Shown piece by piece: positions 1 to 6,212 of a stretch of 13,967 bases of DNA. Each line of letters opens with the position of its first letter. The stretch's first letter is position 1. The translations under genes were made by a program, and so were the position numbers. Origin of the DNA: JARIHD01 sp964503715 (lineage in GTDB: Bacteria > Patescibacteriota > Saccharimonadia > Saccharimonadales > UBA4665); the NCBI GenBank assembly GCA_964503715.1, contig CAZDAD010000017.1, positions 1 to 13,967 on the forward strand, read 5' to 3'. The notes under the pieces are model-generated. The model ran no database searches, was not told where the DNA came from, and saw nothing but the letters and a program-made list of their open reading frames with translations.

Positions 1-727
1 CACCGATACCGTGACGACCACCGTCACCACCACCGTGTGGGTGATCGACAGCGTTCATAACAACACCACGCACAGATGGGCGAACGCCCTTGTGACGGTT
101 ACGACCAGCCTTACCAATCTTGATATTCTGGTGCTGCTCGTTGCCGATAACACCTAGGCTAGCAGTACATTCAACACTTACCAATCGAACTTCGCCTGAT
201 GGCAGCTTGACCTGAGCATAATCACCTTCTTTGGCCATTAGCTGAGCACCATTACCAGCGGAACGAACCATCTGAGCACCCTTGCCTGGTTGCATTTCAA
301 TCGCATGGATTGTGCTACCGACTGGAATACTCTTGAGTGGCATACGGTTACCGTTCTCGACAGGGGCTTCTTCGCCACTGCTGATAGTTTGGCCGACCTG
401 CATATCCTTGGCAGCAAGAATGTAATGATAAACACCCTTGTTGTCTTTGATACGAGCAATGCGAGCCGAACGGTTTGGATCGTACTCGATGTGTTCGATA
501 GTTGCAGTTAGTCCAGCCTCAAGGTTGAAGTTGACTAAGCGGTAAAAACGGCGAGCACCACCACCCTTATGGCGAGTAGTGATACGGCCTTGGTTGTTGC
601 GACCGCTCTGGACACGCTTAGCAACCAACAGTGAGCGCAATGGCTTCTTGGTAGTAATGTCGCTATTGTCCTGAGAGGTCATACCACGACGAGCAGGTGA
701 AGTAGGCTTATATTGTTTAAGGGCCAT
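1..727 (-). CDS. rplB: 50S ribosomal protein L2 (uL2), 5' part, cut by window edge
   Basis: L2 is a primary 23S rRNA-binding protein of the large subunit, needed for subunit joining and for the peptidyl transferase centre. Translation from the ATG at 727 gives 242 codons without a stop before the window edge; bacterial L2 is about 275 residues, so roughly 35 C-terminal residues are missing. Recognisable pieces are the N-terminal YKPTSPARRG, the RNA-binding segment GRITTRHKGGGARR, the hallmark EYDPNRSARIA, and near the edge DHPHGGGDGGRHG, which contains the conserved HPHGGG loop close to the peptidyl transferase centre. Most bacteria have HPHGGGEGR there, so the GDGGRHG reading is slightly divergent. 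The start is set by an AGGAG site about 8 nt upstream (GAGGAGAAGTAACC then ATG). It lies 23 nt after the rplW stop in the usual rplC-rplD-rplW-rplB order. Confidence 0.97.
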   Translation of the reverse strand, partial: MALKQYKPTSPARRGMTSQDNSDITTKKPLRSLLVAKRVQSGRNNQGRITTRHKGGGARRFYRLVNFNLEAGLTATIEHIEYDPNRSARIARIKDNKGVYHYILAAKDMQVGQTISSGEEAPVENGNRMPLKSIPVGSTIHAIEMQPGKGAQMVRSAGNGAQLMAKEGDYAQVKLPSGEVRLVSVECTASLGVIGNEQHQNIKIGKAGRNRHKGVRPSVRGVVMNAVDHPHGGGDGGRHGIG

Positions 728-750
728 GGTTACTTCTCCTCTTTCTTAGC

Positions 751-1092
751 CTACTTGGCAGGCTTTTCTTCTTTGGCGGCGTTGGCTTCGGCTTCTACTT
801 CGGCGAAGAATGGCAGAGACTGGCCATCCTTAAGAGTTACATATGCCTTTTTGACATCCGAGCGCTGACCCATAGTTGGGCGGCCACCCTTGCGGACTGT
901 TCGCTTAGTCTTGCCTTTGGCTAGAACTACACGAACGCTTTTTACCTTTACATCAAACTGAGCCTCAACCGCAGCAGCAACTGTTAGTTTAGTTGCATCG
1001 GTAGGGACATCAATTACATAGGTGTTCTTGGCTACGCTAGTTGCGTAAGCCTTTTCGCTCATACGAGGCTTGAGAGTCATAGTCTTACTCAT
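751..1092 (-). CDS. rplW: 50S ribosomal protein L23 (uL23)
   Basis: L23 binds 23S rRNA domain III at the polypeptide exit and is the docking site for trigger factor and SRP. The 113-residue product has the family pattern: an N-terminal PRMSEKAY segment, a central VEAQFDVKVKSVRVV strand-helix-strand, and the basic extended loop KGKTKRTVRKGGRPTMGQRSDVKKAYV that reaches into rRNA. The C-terminus is acidic and Ala/Glu-rich (about residues 97-110), longer than in E. coli L23 (100 residues). Its ATG overlaps the rplD stop by one base (TAATG), with a GGAGG site just upstream inside rplD, so translation is probably coupled. Stop codon is TAG. Identity is clear from sequence and gene order. Confidence 0.96.
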   Translation of the reverse strand: MSKTMTLKPRMSEKAYATSVAKNTYVIDVPTDATKLTVAAAVEAQFDVKVKSVRVVLAKGKTKRTVRKGGRPTMGQRSDVKKAYVTLKDGQSLPFFAEVEAEANAAKEEKPAK

Positions 1093-1733
1093 TACTTCTT
1101 ACCTCCGAGCCAGGTTGAAATTACATCCAAAGCTTTGTTAGTTACAACAATGGTGTCAGCATTCAAAACATCATAAACGTTTAGGTAAACAGCTTGAACC
1201 TGTCGTACACCCTGCAAGTTAGATACAGCACGGTCGAGCTTGTCGTCTTTGTGCTCTACTACTACAAGTACGGTGCCTGTTGCTTCGATCTTCTTGAGAA
1301 GCTTAGCAGCCTCAGTAGTCTTGCCGTCTTTGACCGCAAAATCTTCGACAACCTTAATGCGGTTATCGGCAGCTGATAGGCTCAAAGCTTGGCGAATAGC
1401 CAAACGCTTGGCGCTCAAATTAACTTTTTTGGTGTAGTTTTCTTCACCGGTTGGTCCAAAAACGATACCACCGCCACGCCAGATTGGGTTACGTGTGGAA
1501 CCGAAGCGGGCACGACCTGTACCCTTTTGGCGCCATGGCTTCTTACCACCACCACGAACAAGACCGCGAGTTTTGGTCACTGCCAAGTTATCGCGGCCGT
1601 TCGCAAGGTATGCAGTATATGCAAGCTTGAGAAGCTCGTGATTTTCGGGCATGACTGCAAAAACAGTCTTATCCAAGGTAGCTGCGGTAGTAGCTTTGGC
1701 ACCAGTCTTGGTGTAGGTTGATACGCCGGCCAT
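1092..1733 (-). CDS. rplD: 50S ribosomal protein L4 (uL4)
   Basis: L4 is an early-assembly 23S rRNA-binding protein whose extended loop lines the exit tunnel; in E. coli it also represses the S10 operon. The 213-residue product carries the diagnostic loop at residues 54-93: TKTRGLVRGGGKKPWRQKGT followed by GRARFGS and PIWRGGGIVFGP. The GKKPWRQKG segment, site of macrolide-resistance changes in other bacteria, is intact. The C-terminal globular part ends VLNADTIVVTNKALDVISTWLGG, typical of L4. The ATG is 1 nt beyond the rplC stop (TAATATG) and follows an AAGGAGG site, so translation is probably coupled to rplC. Any autoregulation by L4 would have to act on the leader upstream of rplC (about 2347-2500); this is inference only. 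Confidence 0.97.
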   Translation of the reverse strand: MAGVSTYTKTGAKATTAATLDKTVFAVMPENHELLKLAYTAYLANGRDNLAVTKTRGLVRGGGKKPWRQKGTGRARFGSTRNPIWRGGGIVFGPTGEENYTKKVNLSAKRLAIRQALSLSAADNRIKVVEDFAVKDGKTTEAAKLLKKIEATGTVLVVVEHKDDKLDRAVSNLQGVRQVQAVYLNVYDVLNADTIVVTNKALDVISTWLGGKK

Positions 1734-1734
1734 A

Positions 1735-2346
1735 TTACTTTGCCTCCTTGATAATGACGATTGAAGACTTAGGTCCTGGGACCGCGCCCGTTACGCCAAT
1801 GATGTTATGCTCAAGGTCAACAAGTGCAACTTTTAGGTTCTTGACAGTAACCTGCTCAGCGCCCATCTGACCAGCCATCTTCTTACCCTTGAAAATCTTC
1901 TGTGGGTACATAGAGCCGATAGAACCGACTCGGCGATAGCTGCGACCACCGTGCGTCTTGCGACCGCGATGGAAGTTGTGACGCTTGATAGTACCAGCCC
2001 AACCCTTACCCTTGCTCGTACCAGTTACGTCAACTTCATCACCAATAGAAAAGACCTCTGCGTTGAGTTTTTCTCCAACCTTGAGGTCTTCTGTGATTTC
2101 GTCGACGCGAACTTCGCGGACAATCTTTGGGGTCGTGCCAGCAGCCTTAAAGTGGCCTGCTTGTGCCTTGGCAATATTCTTGCCGTCCTCAAAACCAAGC
2201 TGTACTGAAGTATAGCCATCAGTTTCAGCGGTTTTGATCTGCGTGATTACGCAGGGACTAGCGGAAAGCAAGGTAACAGCTTGAGTCACGCCATCTTCAG
2301 CGATGGTGCTCGTCATGCCAACCTTTCTTGTGATTAATGCTTTCAT
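1735..2346 (-). CDS. rplC: 50S ribosomal protein L3 (uL3)
   Basis: L3 nucleates 50S assembly and reaches the peptidyl transferase centre. An upstream in-frame ATG exists at 2379, but the ATG at 2346 is chosen because it gives the standard N-terminus MKALITRKVGMT and is preceded by GGAG at 5 nt. This yields 203 residues (E. coli 209). Family hallmarks are GTSKGKGWAGTIKRHNFHRG (residues 109-128), THGG (131-134), GSIG (141-144) and KIFKGKKMAGQMG (150-162). At residue 145 there is Ser (codon at 1912-1914) where E. coli L3 has Gln150, the residue methylated by PrmB. It is the first gene of the L3-L4-L23-L2 block here, because rpsJ lies 3.4 kb away beyond unrelated genes, and it has its own promoter. 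Confidence 0.96.
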   Translation of the reverse strand: MKALITRKVGMTSTIAEDGVTQAVTLLSASPCVITQIKTAETDGYTSVQLGFEDGKNIAKAQAGHFKAAGTTPKIVREVRVDEITEDLKVGEKLNAEVFSIGDEVDVTGTSKGKGWAGTIKRHNFHRGRKTHGGRSYRRVGSIGSMYPQKIFKGKKMAGQMGAEQVTVKNLKVALVDLEHNIIGVTGAVPGPKSSIVIIKEAK

Positions 2347-2395
2347 AGTGTCTCCGTTTGGGCTCCTTGGTCTGCCCATACCATTTATCCTGTGA

Positions 2396-2431
2396 CCGAG
2401 ATTTTTATACGTGAGATATAAAAACGCTCGG
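2396..2431 (-). promoter_or_regulatory. Hairpin in the rplC leader
   Basis: An inverted repeat about 50 nt upstream of the rplC start: 5 bp (CCGAG/CTCGG) plus 8 bp (TTTTTATA/TATAAAAA), separated by a 1/2-nt internal loop and closed by a 7-nt loop. It lies inside the leader predicted from the promoter at 2507-2535. No T-tract follows it on the minus strand, so it does not look like a simple terminator. A role in autogenous control of the ribosomal block (as the S10 leader does in E. coli) is possible but not shown. Confidence 0.5.
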
Positions 2432-2506
2432 CTCCAAGCGGTTTCACCTCTGTTTTTCAGATTGACCTACTCAAATACCAAGTACAGGATTTTTCTATAC
2501 TGATAC

Positions 2507-2535
2507 ATCTTACATGAATTCTTTACCCCTGTCAA
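2507..2535 (-). promoter_or_regulatory. Sigma70-type promoter for rplC-rplD-rplW-rplB
   Basis: Read on the minus strand: -35 TTGACA (2530-2535, perfect consensus), 17-bp spacer, -10 TAAGAT (2507-2512, 4 of 6). The predicted start is near 2500, giving a leader of about 150 nt before rplC. It lies just downstream of the stop codon of the unknown gene at 2566-3336, so the ribosomal genes need not depend on upstream transcription. Confidence 0.7.
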
Positions 2536-2565
2536 GATGTTGTATATTCTACGTAGACAGTTGCT

Positions 2566-3336
2566 CTACGCAAACATTGGATGAGCCGATTGCAGGCCCG
2601 CATAATGCTTCTGCAATAAGTCTTTGTAGCGGCTTGAGACTTTTGCGGTAAATTCTTCGTCAGTTGGTTCGACTTTAGTCTTGTCACACCACCGTTCAAT
2701 TTCAACTTCGGCGGCCAACAGAGCCATGCCTTCAATGCTCGTAAGCTGTTCCAGAGGATCGATATGTATATTATCGGTGTTATGTTCATAGGAATGATGG
2801 AATACCTCTTGTAGGTTCGGCCTTAGCCCCATGAGTTCGGACCACATAAGAGGCCCACCATTATGTTTGATGGCCATAACCTTAGGTCGATATTCAAAAT
2901 GGTGCTCAGGATTTGGATTGACTAACCACTCATATTTGTTTTTAGGGCCTAAATCTTTAACCTTATCGTCTCTGTCAATCGATATAACATTGGCCGCGGG
3001 ACGACGAAACATATGGCCGTCAGACCATGAGGCGTCAAGAGACCTGTCCATCTTCTCAACAGTAGTCCTATTCAAGACGACAGGATTACTACCGTGTTTT
3101 TCGGCACATACTAGTCGTTTGTGGCCCTTTTCTTCCATAATTTCTAGCACAGACTCAGTAAACGGCTTATCTGTTCCAACCCTATGTACTACGTACTTGC
3201 CTGGATTTTCATGGATATGCTCCTTGAGCTCGTCGTGGAGTTCGACGCCCTCCTGCACAATAATTGCCACAGGCTCCTCATATCGGTTAGCTTCCGTAGA
3301 CACGTCTCTTTTGTAGCCCAGTTTTTCAGCAAACAT
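2566..3336 (-). CDS. Protein of unknown function, 256 residues, probably cytosolic
   Basis: I do not recognise a family. The product has no signal peptide or membrane segment and is rich in His, Glu and Asp. The N-terminal part (about 20-80) looks alpha/beta, with a strand PVAIIVQEGVEL and a charged helix. The middle (about 130-190) has clustered His and aromatic residues, for example PEHHFEY and the run around FHHSYEHN. The C-terminal part (about 200-250) is helical with one Cys (IERWCDKT). The ATG at 3336 lacks a clear Shine-Dalgarno site; it lies 13 nt after the stop of the membrane-protein gene at 3350-3646, so the two may be cotranscribed. Isoleucine ATA codons occur here, whereas the ribosomal genes mostly use ATT/ATC. 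The stop is TAG. The long intact frame and tight spacing argue for a real gene. Confidence 0.75.
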   Translation of the reverse strand: MFAEKLGYKRDVSTEANRYEEPVAIIVQEGVELHDELKEHIHENPGKYVVHRVGTDKPFTESVLEIMEEKGHKRLVCAEKHGSNPVVLNRTTVEKMDRSLDASWSDGHMFRRPAANVISIDRDDKVKDLGPKNKYEWLVNPNPEHHFEYRPKVMAIKHNGGPLMWSELMGLRPNLQEVFHHSYEHNTDNIHIDPLEQLTSIEGMALLAAEVEIERWCDKTKVEPTDEEFTAKVSSRYKDLLQKHYAGLQSAHPMFA

Positions 3337-3349
3337 ATACTTTGTTTGT

Positions 3350-3646
3350 TTATAAGTTTATAAATAATCCGTACGGCGCAAAAAATCCAAATAGCATAGC
3401 CACAAGCATAATCGCATACTCTATTTTTCGGTCAATCTGAAAGTGCTCATGAGTTGTAAGTAAAAGCCCGACCAGAAGTCCAATCGGTAAGGGGATACTG
3501 ATGTTCTCGCCTTTGGTAATCTTGAGCCAAACTGAACCTAGCAACAGATAGAGCACCAACTTCAAAAGGTAAACACCATCAAAGGTGTCATCGGAGACCT
3601 TATTGCCCTTAAATGTTTTCTGTTGTTTGGTTTTAGCCATTAGCAT
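3350..3646 (-). CDS. Small membrane protein of unknown function, 98 residues
   Basis: A short basic N-terminus (MLMAKTKQQKTFKGNK) is followed by about three hydrophobic segments: residues 25-43, 49-66 and 76-97. A charged linker HEHFQIDRK lies between the second and third. By the positive-inside rule the N-terminus is probably cytoplasmic. Two in-frame ATGs (3646 and 3640) are possible; 3646 is preferred because an AGGGG sequence lies 8 nt upstream. It is the first minus-strand gene of the divergent region shared with ridA and is followed 13 nt later by the 256-residue unknown gene. No family was recognised. The hydrophobic pattern and spacing support a real gene, with moderate certainty. Confidence 0.65.
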   Translation of the reverse strand: MLMAKTKQQKTFKGNKVSDDTFDGVYLLKLVLYLLLGSVWLKITKGENISIPLPIGLLVGLLLTTHEHFQIDRKIEYAIMLVAMLFGFFAPYGLFINL

Positions 3647-3686
3647 TATTTTAACCCCTGAGTATCTAAAAAAGCAAAAAGTTATC

Positions 3687-3714
3687 TTGACGATACAGCC
3701 CCAGGGTGTAAACT
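3687..3714 (+). promoter_or_regulatory. Candidate promoter for ridA-ilvA
   Basis: Plus-strand -35 TTGACG (3687-3692, 5 of 6), 16-bp spacer, -10 TAAACT (3709-3714, 4 of 6). The predicted transcript would begin near 3721 and carry a leader of about 170 nt that contains the structured element at 3780-3865. The -10 is weak, so this is a candidate only. Confidence 0.4.
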
Positions 3715-3779
3715 AACAGGTAATTATGCGTGCGTTTATGTGCAACATGGTCAAGATGATTATTGGCTTCTCACACCGA

Positions 3780-3865
3780 GGCTGTGTTGCTAATTATTGC
3801 GCCCACTCCTAAACCAAAACTTGCAGCACAGCCGATAACCTCCTAGGAGAAGGGACGTGCAATAA
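3780..3865 (+). promoter_or_regulatory. Candidate structured leader RNA with pseudoknot, upstream of ridA
   Basis: Stem 1 pairs 3780-3790 (GGCTGTGTTGC) with 3823-3833 (GCAGCACAGCC): 11 bp with one G-U. Its 32-nt loop carries two segments complementary to sequence downstream of the stem. TTATTGCGC (3794-3802) matches GTGCAATAA (3857-3865), 9 bp with one G-U. CTCCTA (3806-3811) matches TAGGAG (3844-3849), 6 bp. Together these would form a two-part pseudoknot sequestering the AGGAG at 3845-3849. An alternative partner for 3784-3790 exists upstream (GCAACAT, 3742-3748). The layout resembles translation- or transcription-controlling riboswitch leaders, but it matches no class I recognise. The pairing is symmetrical in DNA, so a role on the minus strand, in front of the membrane-protein gene, cannot be excluded. 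Confidence 0.4.
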
Positions 3866-3889
3866 ATACAATCATAGAAAGCTGCAATT

Positions 3890-4291
3890 ATGACAACTCA
3901 AGTACAAACAAGACCAACGTTCGGGCCTTATTCCCCCATTAGACAAGCTGAAACACTATACTTCGTATCGGGTCAGGTCGGTATAAACCCTGACACCGGC
4001 AATGCTCCCGCCGATGTCGCCGAGCAAACCAAATTTGCCCTAGAAAATATGAGTCGGATTCTATCCACTAATGGCCTATCACTGGCCAACGTCGTCAAGA
4101 CGATTATCTTTGTAACTAATATGAAAAACTTCGAAGTCGTCAATGAGGTTTATTCGACCTATTTTGATGAACCTCGCCCCGCTCGCAGCACCGTCGGCGT
4201 AGCCGAGCTGCCTAGAGTAGGTGGCGATAACCCCGTCTTGGTCGAAATAGAAGCTATAGCCTATAAGGATACGGCTAGTTCAGATGAATAA
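3890..4291 (+). CDS. ridA: RidA/YjgF-family enamine/imine deaminase
   Basis: RidA hydrolyses reactive enamine/imine intermediates (2-aminoacrylate, 2-aminocrotonate) that PLP enzymes such as threonine dehydratase release, giving 2-oxoacids and ammonia. The 133-residue product has the whole family pattern: GPYSPIRQ near the N-terminus (12-19), FVSGQVGINPDTG (25-37), the helix ALENMSRIL, VVKTIIFVTNM (68-78), YFDEPRPARSTVGV (91-104) and VEIEAIAY (118-125). Arg99 and Glu119 correspond to the catalytic Arg105 and Glu120 of enteric RidA, so it should be an active RidA-type member rather than a divergent Rid subfamily. The Shine-Dalgarno is weak (GAAAG). Its last 8 bases overlap ilvA, so the two are translated together, which fits the known partnership with IlvA. 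Confidence 0.93.
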   Translation: MTTQVQTRPTFGPYSPIRQAETLYFVSGQVGINPDTGNAPADVAEQTKFALENMSRILSTNGLSLANVVKTIIFVTNMKNFEVVNEVYSTYFDEPRPARSTVGVAELPRVGGDNPVLVEIEAIAYKDTASSDE

Positions 4292-5786
4292 TGCCACCCG
4301 AGATACGCTATTAGCTAAAGTTTACGATATAGCCGAACGAACGCCACTCCAAAAAGCCGAAAAGCTCAGCAACCATTTCGGTGGTAACGTATATTTGAAG
4401 CGTGAAGATTTGCAGCCAATTCACTCTTTCAAGCTACGTGGCGCATACAACAAGATGTGCCAACTAACAGATAGGGAGCGCAAAGCGGGCGTTATCGCCG
4501 CCAGCGCAGGTAATCATGCTCAGGGAGTCGCCCTGGCAGCTAAAAAACTAGGTATATCAGCCCTAATAGTCATGCCCCTAACAACGCCACCGATTAAGGT
4601 CGAAGCTGTTAAGTCTCTAGGAGCTGAAGTCGAACTGTCAGGCAACAACTACAGTGAGGCGGCCGAATACTGTAAACGAAGAGTCGTAGATACGGGCCGA
4701 ACTTTCATACACCCCTTCGATGACCCCCTGGTAATTGCAGGCCAAGGTACTGTCGGGAGAGAAATAGTCGAGCAACTTGAGGGCATAAGCCACATATTTG
4801 TTCCAGTTGGTGGCGGCGGACTGATTGCGGGTATAGCCCAGTACGTCAAGGAGCTAAAGCCCCACGTTAAAATTATCGCCGTAGAACCAGAAGACAGTAA
4901 CGTTATGCAAGAAAGCTTACGTGTTGGTCGCCGAATAACCTTAAGCAGTGTAGGCATATTTGCTGATGGGGTAGCCGTCAAACAATTAGGGGAAAACACC
5001 TTCAAAATTGCTCAGCAGTACGTGGATGATTGCGTAACAGTATCAACTGACCAAATCTGTGCGGGAATTAAATCGATTTTCGAGGAAACTCGTAGTATAG
5101 TCGAACCCGCCGGTGCGCTTGGCGCCGCTGGTATCGTGAAGTACTTCACTACCCACCACCTCAGGGCGGGAGATAATGCTGTAGCCATCTGCTCTGGCGC
5201 CAATATGACGTTTGAACGCCTACAGTTTATAGCCGAGCGGACATTACTTGGAAGTCACCAAGAAGCATTATTTGCAGTAGCCATGCCCGAGAGGGCAGGA
5301 TCTCTAGAATATTTTTGTAACACAGTAGTGACGGGCAACAACATAACTCAATTTGGCTATCGACTGCGTAGCAGACAACAAGCTCACATATTCGTCGGTA
5401 TCGGCGTCAGAGGTGAAGATGACAAGATGTCTTTTGCAGCCAAGCTCAAGCATCATGGCTATGAGTACAAGGATCTATCGAATGAAGATATCGCAAAAGT
5501 ACATACCAGATACATGGTTGGTGGCGAGTCCCCTAACGCTCAAGACGAACATCTATACGAGATTACCTTCCCTGAGCGCACAGGTGCCCTGCAGGACTTT
5601 CTGGCTGCTGTCAGTGGCACGTGGAATATCAGCTTGTTCCATTACCGCGGTCAAGGCGGTGACGAAGCCTCAGTCCTAATCGGCTTTGAAGCCAAAAATA
5701 AATCAGAGCTCGAAAGAGCTCTGACTCGTACGGGCTATTCATTTGAGAATGTGGACAATGCCACTAGCCTCAAGCTTTTCGCCTAA
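4284..5786 (+). CDS. ilvA: Threonine ammonia-lyase (threonine dehydratase), biosynthetic type
   Basis: IlvA converts L-threonine to 2-oxobutyrate and ammonia (and serine to pyruvate) with PLP, the committed step of isoleucine synthesis. At 500 residues it is close to E. coli IlvA (514). The catalytic domain (about 1-320) has KREDLQPIHSFKLRGAY with the PLP-binding Lys50, the substrate loop SAGNHAQG (74-81) and the phosphate-binding GGGGL (176-180). Two C-terminal ACT-like regulatory units follow: one from about 325 (ALFAVAMPERAGSLEYF, then HIFVGIGV), the second near 420-500 (YEITFPERTGALQDF, then WNISLFHYRGQG). RYMVGG sits between them as in the enteric enzyme. Their presence implies allosteric control by isoleucine/valine, unlike short catabolic TdcB. 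The gene overlaps ridA by 8 nt and ends 3 nt from the convergent rpsJ stop. It uses many ATA and CTA codons, unlike the flanking ribosomal genes, consistent with lower expression or acquisition. Confidence 0.95.
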   Translation: MNNATRDTLLAKVYDIAERTPLQKAEKLSNHFGGNVYLKREDLQPIHSFKLRGAYNKMCQLTDRERKAGVIAASAGNHAQGVALAAKKLGISALIVMPLTTPPIKVEAVKSLGAEVELSGNNYSEAAEYCKRRVVDTGRTFIHPFDDPLVIAGQGTVGREIVEQLEGISHIFVPVGGGGLIAGIAQYVKELKPHVKIIAVEPEDSNVMQESLRVGRRITLSSVGIFADGVAVKQLGENTFKIAQQYVDDCVTVSTDQICAGIKSIFEETRSIVEPAGALGAAGIVKYFTTHHLRAGDNAVAICSGANMTFERLQFIAERTLLGSHQEALFAVAMPERAGSLEYFCNTVVTGNNITQFGYRLRSRQQAHIFVGIGVRGEDDKMSFAAKLKHHGYEYKDLSNEDIAKVHTRYMVGGESPNAQDEHLYEITFPERTGALQDFLAAVSGTWNISLFHYRGQGGDEASVLIGFEAKNKSELERALTRTGYSFENVDNATSLKLFA

Positions 5787-5789
5787 AAA

Positions 5790-6125
5790 TTACATTTTGA
5801 TTTCAACGTCACAACCAGCTGGCAACGATAGATTCATTAGGCTATCGATTGTCTTTGGCGTTGGGTCAGTTACGTCGATTAGGCGCTTGTGGACACGCAT
5901 CTCAAATTGCTCACGGCCTTTCTTGTAGACATGTGGGCTCTTAACTACAGTGTAGCTACTGCGGTCAGTTGGTAGTGGAATTGGGCCAGCAATTGTAGCG
6001 CCATTTCGCAAAGCAGTATCAACAATCTGCTTGGCGGCCTGGTCAATTACTTTGTGGTCATAAGCCTTTAGACGGATGCGAATGCGCTGCTTGGCATCTG
6101 GCTTGGCTGCGGGTGTCGTGCTCAT
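5790..6125 (-). CDS. rpsJ: 30S ribosomal protein S10 (uS10)
   Basis: S10 is a 30S head protein that also pairs with NusB in transcription antitermination. The 111-residue product has an N-terminal extension of about 12 residues (MSTTPAAKPDAK) before the conserved core IRIRLKAYDHKVIDQAAKQI. GPIPLPT follows, and the 3' half has SPHVYKKGREQFEMRVHKRL and DPTPKTIDSLMNLSLPAGCDVEIK. Many bacteria read SPHVNKKSREQFE there, so Tyr and Gly are local variants. An AGGAG site lies 6 nt before the ATG. Usually rpsJ heads the S10 operon directly before rplC; here it is separated from rplC by ridA-ilvA and two unknown genes, and its stop is 3 nt from the ilvA stop on the opposite strand. It must therefore be transcribed with tuf by readthrough or from its own promoter near 6173. 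Confidence 0.96.
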   Translation of the reverse strand: MSTTPAAKPDAKQRIRIRLKAYDHKVIDQAAKQIVDTALRNGATIAGPIPLPTDRSSYTVVKSPHVYKKGREQFEMRVHKRLIDVTDPTPKTIDSLMNLSLPAGCDVEIKM

Positions 6126-6147
6126 AAATAACTCCTATACTTGCACT

Positions 6148-6178
6148 CTAACGTGTACATCGTTAGCCATTAATTGTA
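6148..6178 (-). promoter_or_regulatory. Possible -10 element and leader hairpin for rpsJ
   Basis: On the minus strand a TACAAT hexamer (6173-6178, 5 of 6 to TATAAT) lies 47 nt before rpsJ, with no good -35. Just downstream is a small perfect hairpin, CTAACG/CGTTAG with a 7-nt loop (6148-6166), directly before the ribosome-binding site. Together they could give rpsJ a short independent transcript after the tuf terminator. Evidence is weak. Confidence 0.3.
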
Positions 6179-6212
6179 CTAGGGGTCATTTTACAATAAA
6201 TCTCACAATATT

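Noticed and set aside
1389..1721. Long plus-strand ORF opposite rplD, and other antisense frames within rpoC, fusA and tuf
   Set aside because: They are shadows of strongly conserved genes, without ribosome sites or recognisable products.
2347..2379. Upstream ATG at 2379 as the start of rplC
   Set aside because: Adds 11 residues not seen in L3; the ATG at 2346 has its own GGAG and the standard N-terminus.
2552..2570. Inverted repeat CGTAGA/TCTACG at the stop of the 256-residue gene, as a terminator
   Set aside because: Only 6 bp, overlaps the stop codon and has no T-tract on the minus strand.
3687..3760. A minus-strand promoter for the small membrane-protein gene
   Set aside because: Candidates such as TTGACC or TTTACA have -10 partners at poor spacing (20 bp or more) or weak matches, so none was called.
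3647..3889. A tRNA or other known RNA gene in the divergent intergenic region
   Set aside because: No GTTCGA-type T-loop, acceptor stem or SRP/RNase P signature was found; only the unidentified stem and pseudoknot pairings are visible.
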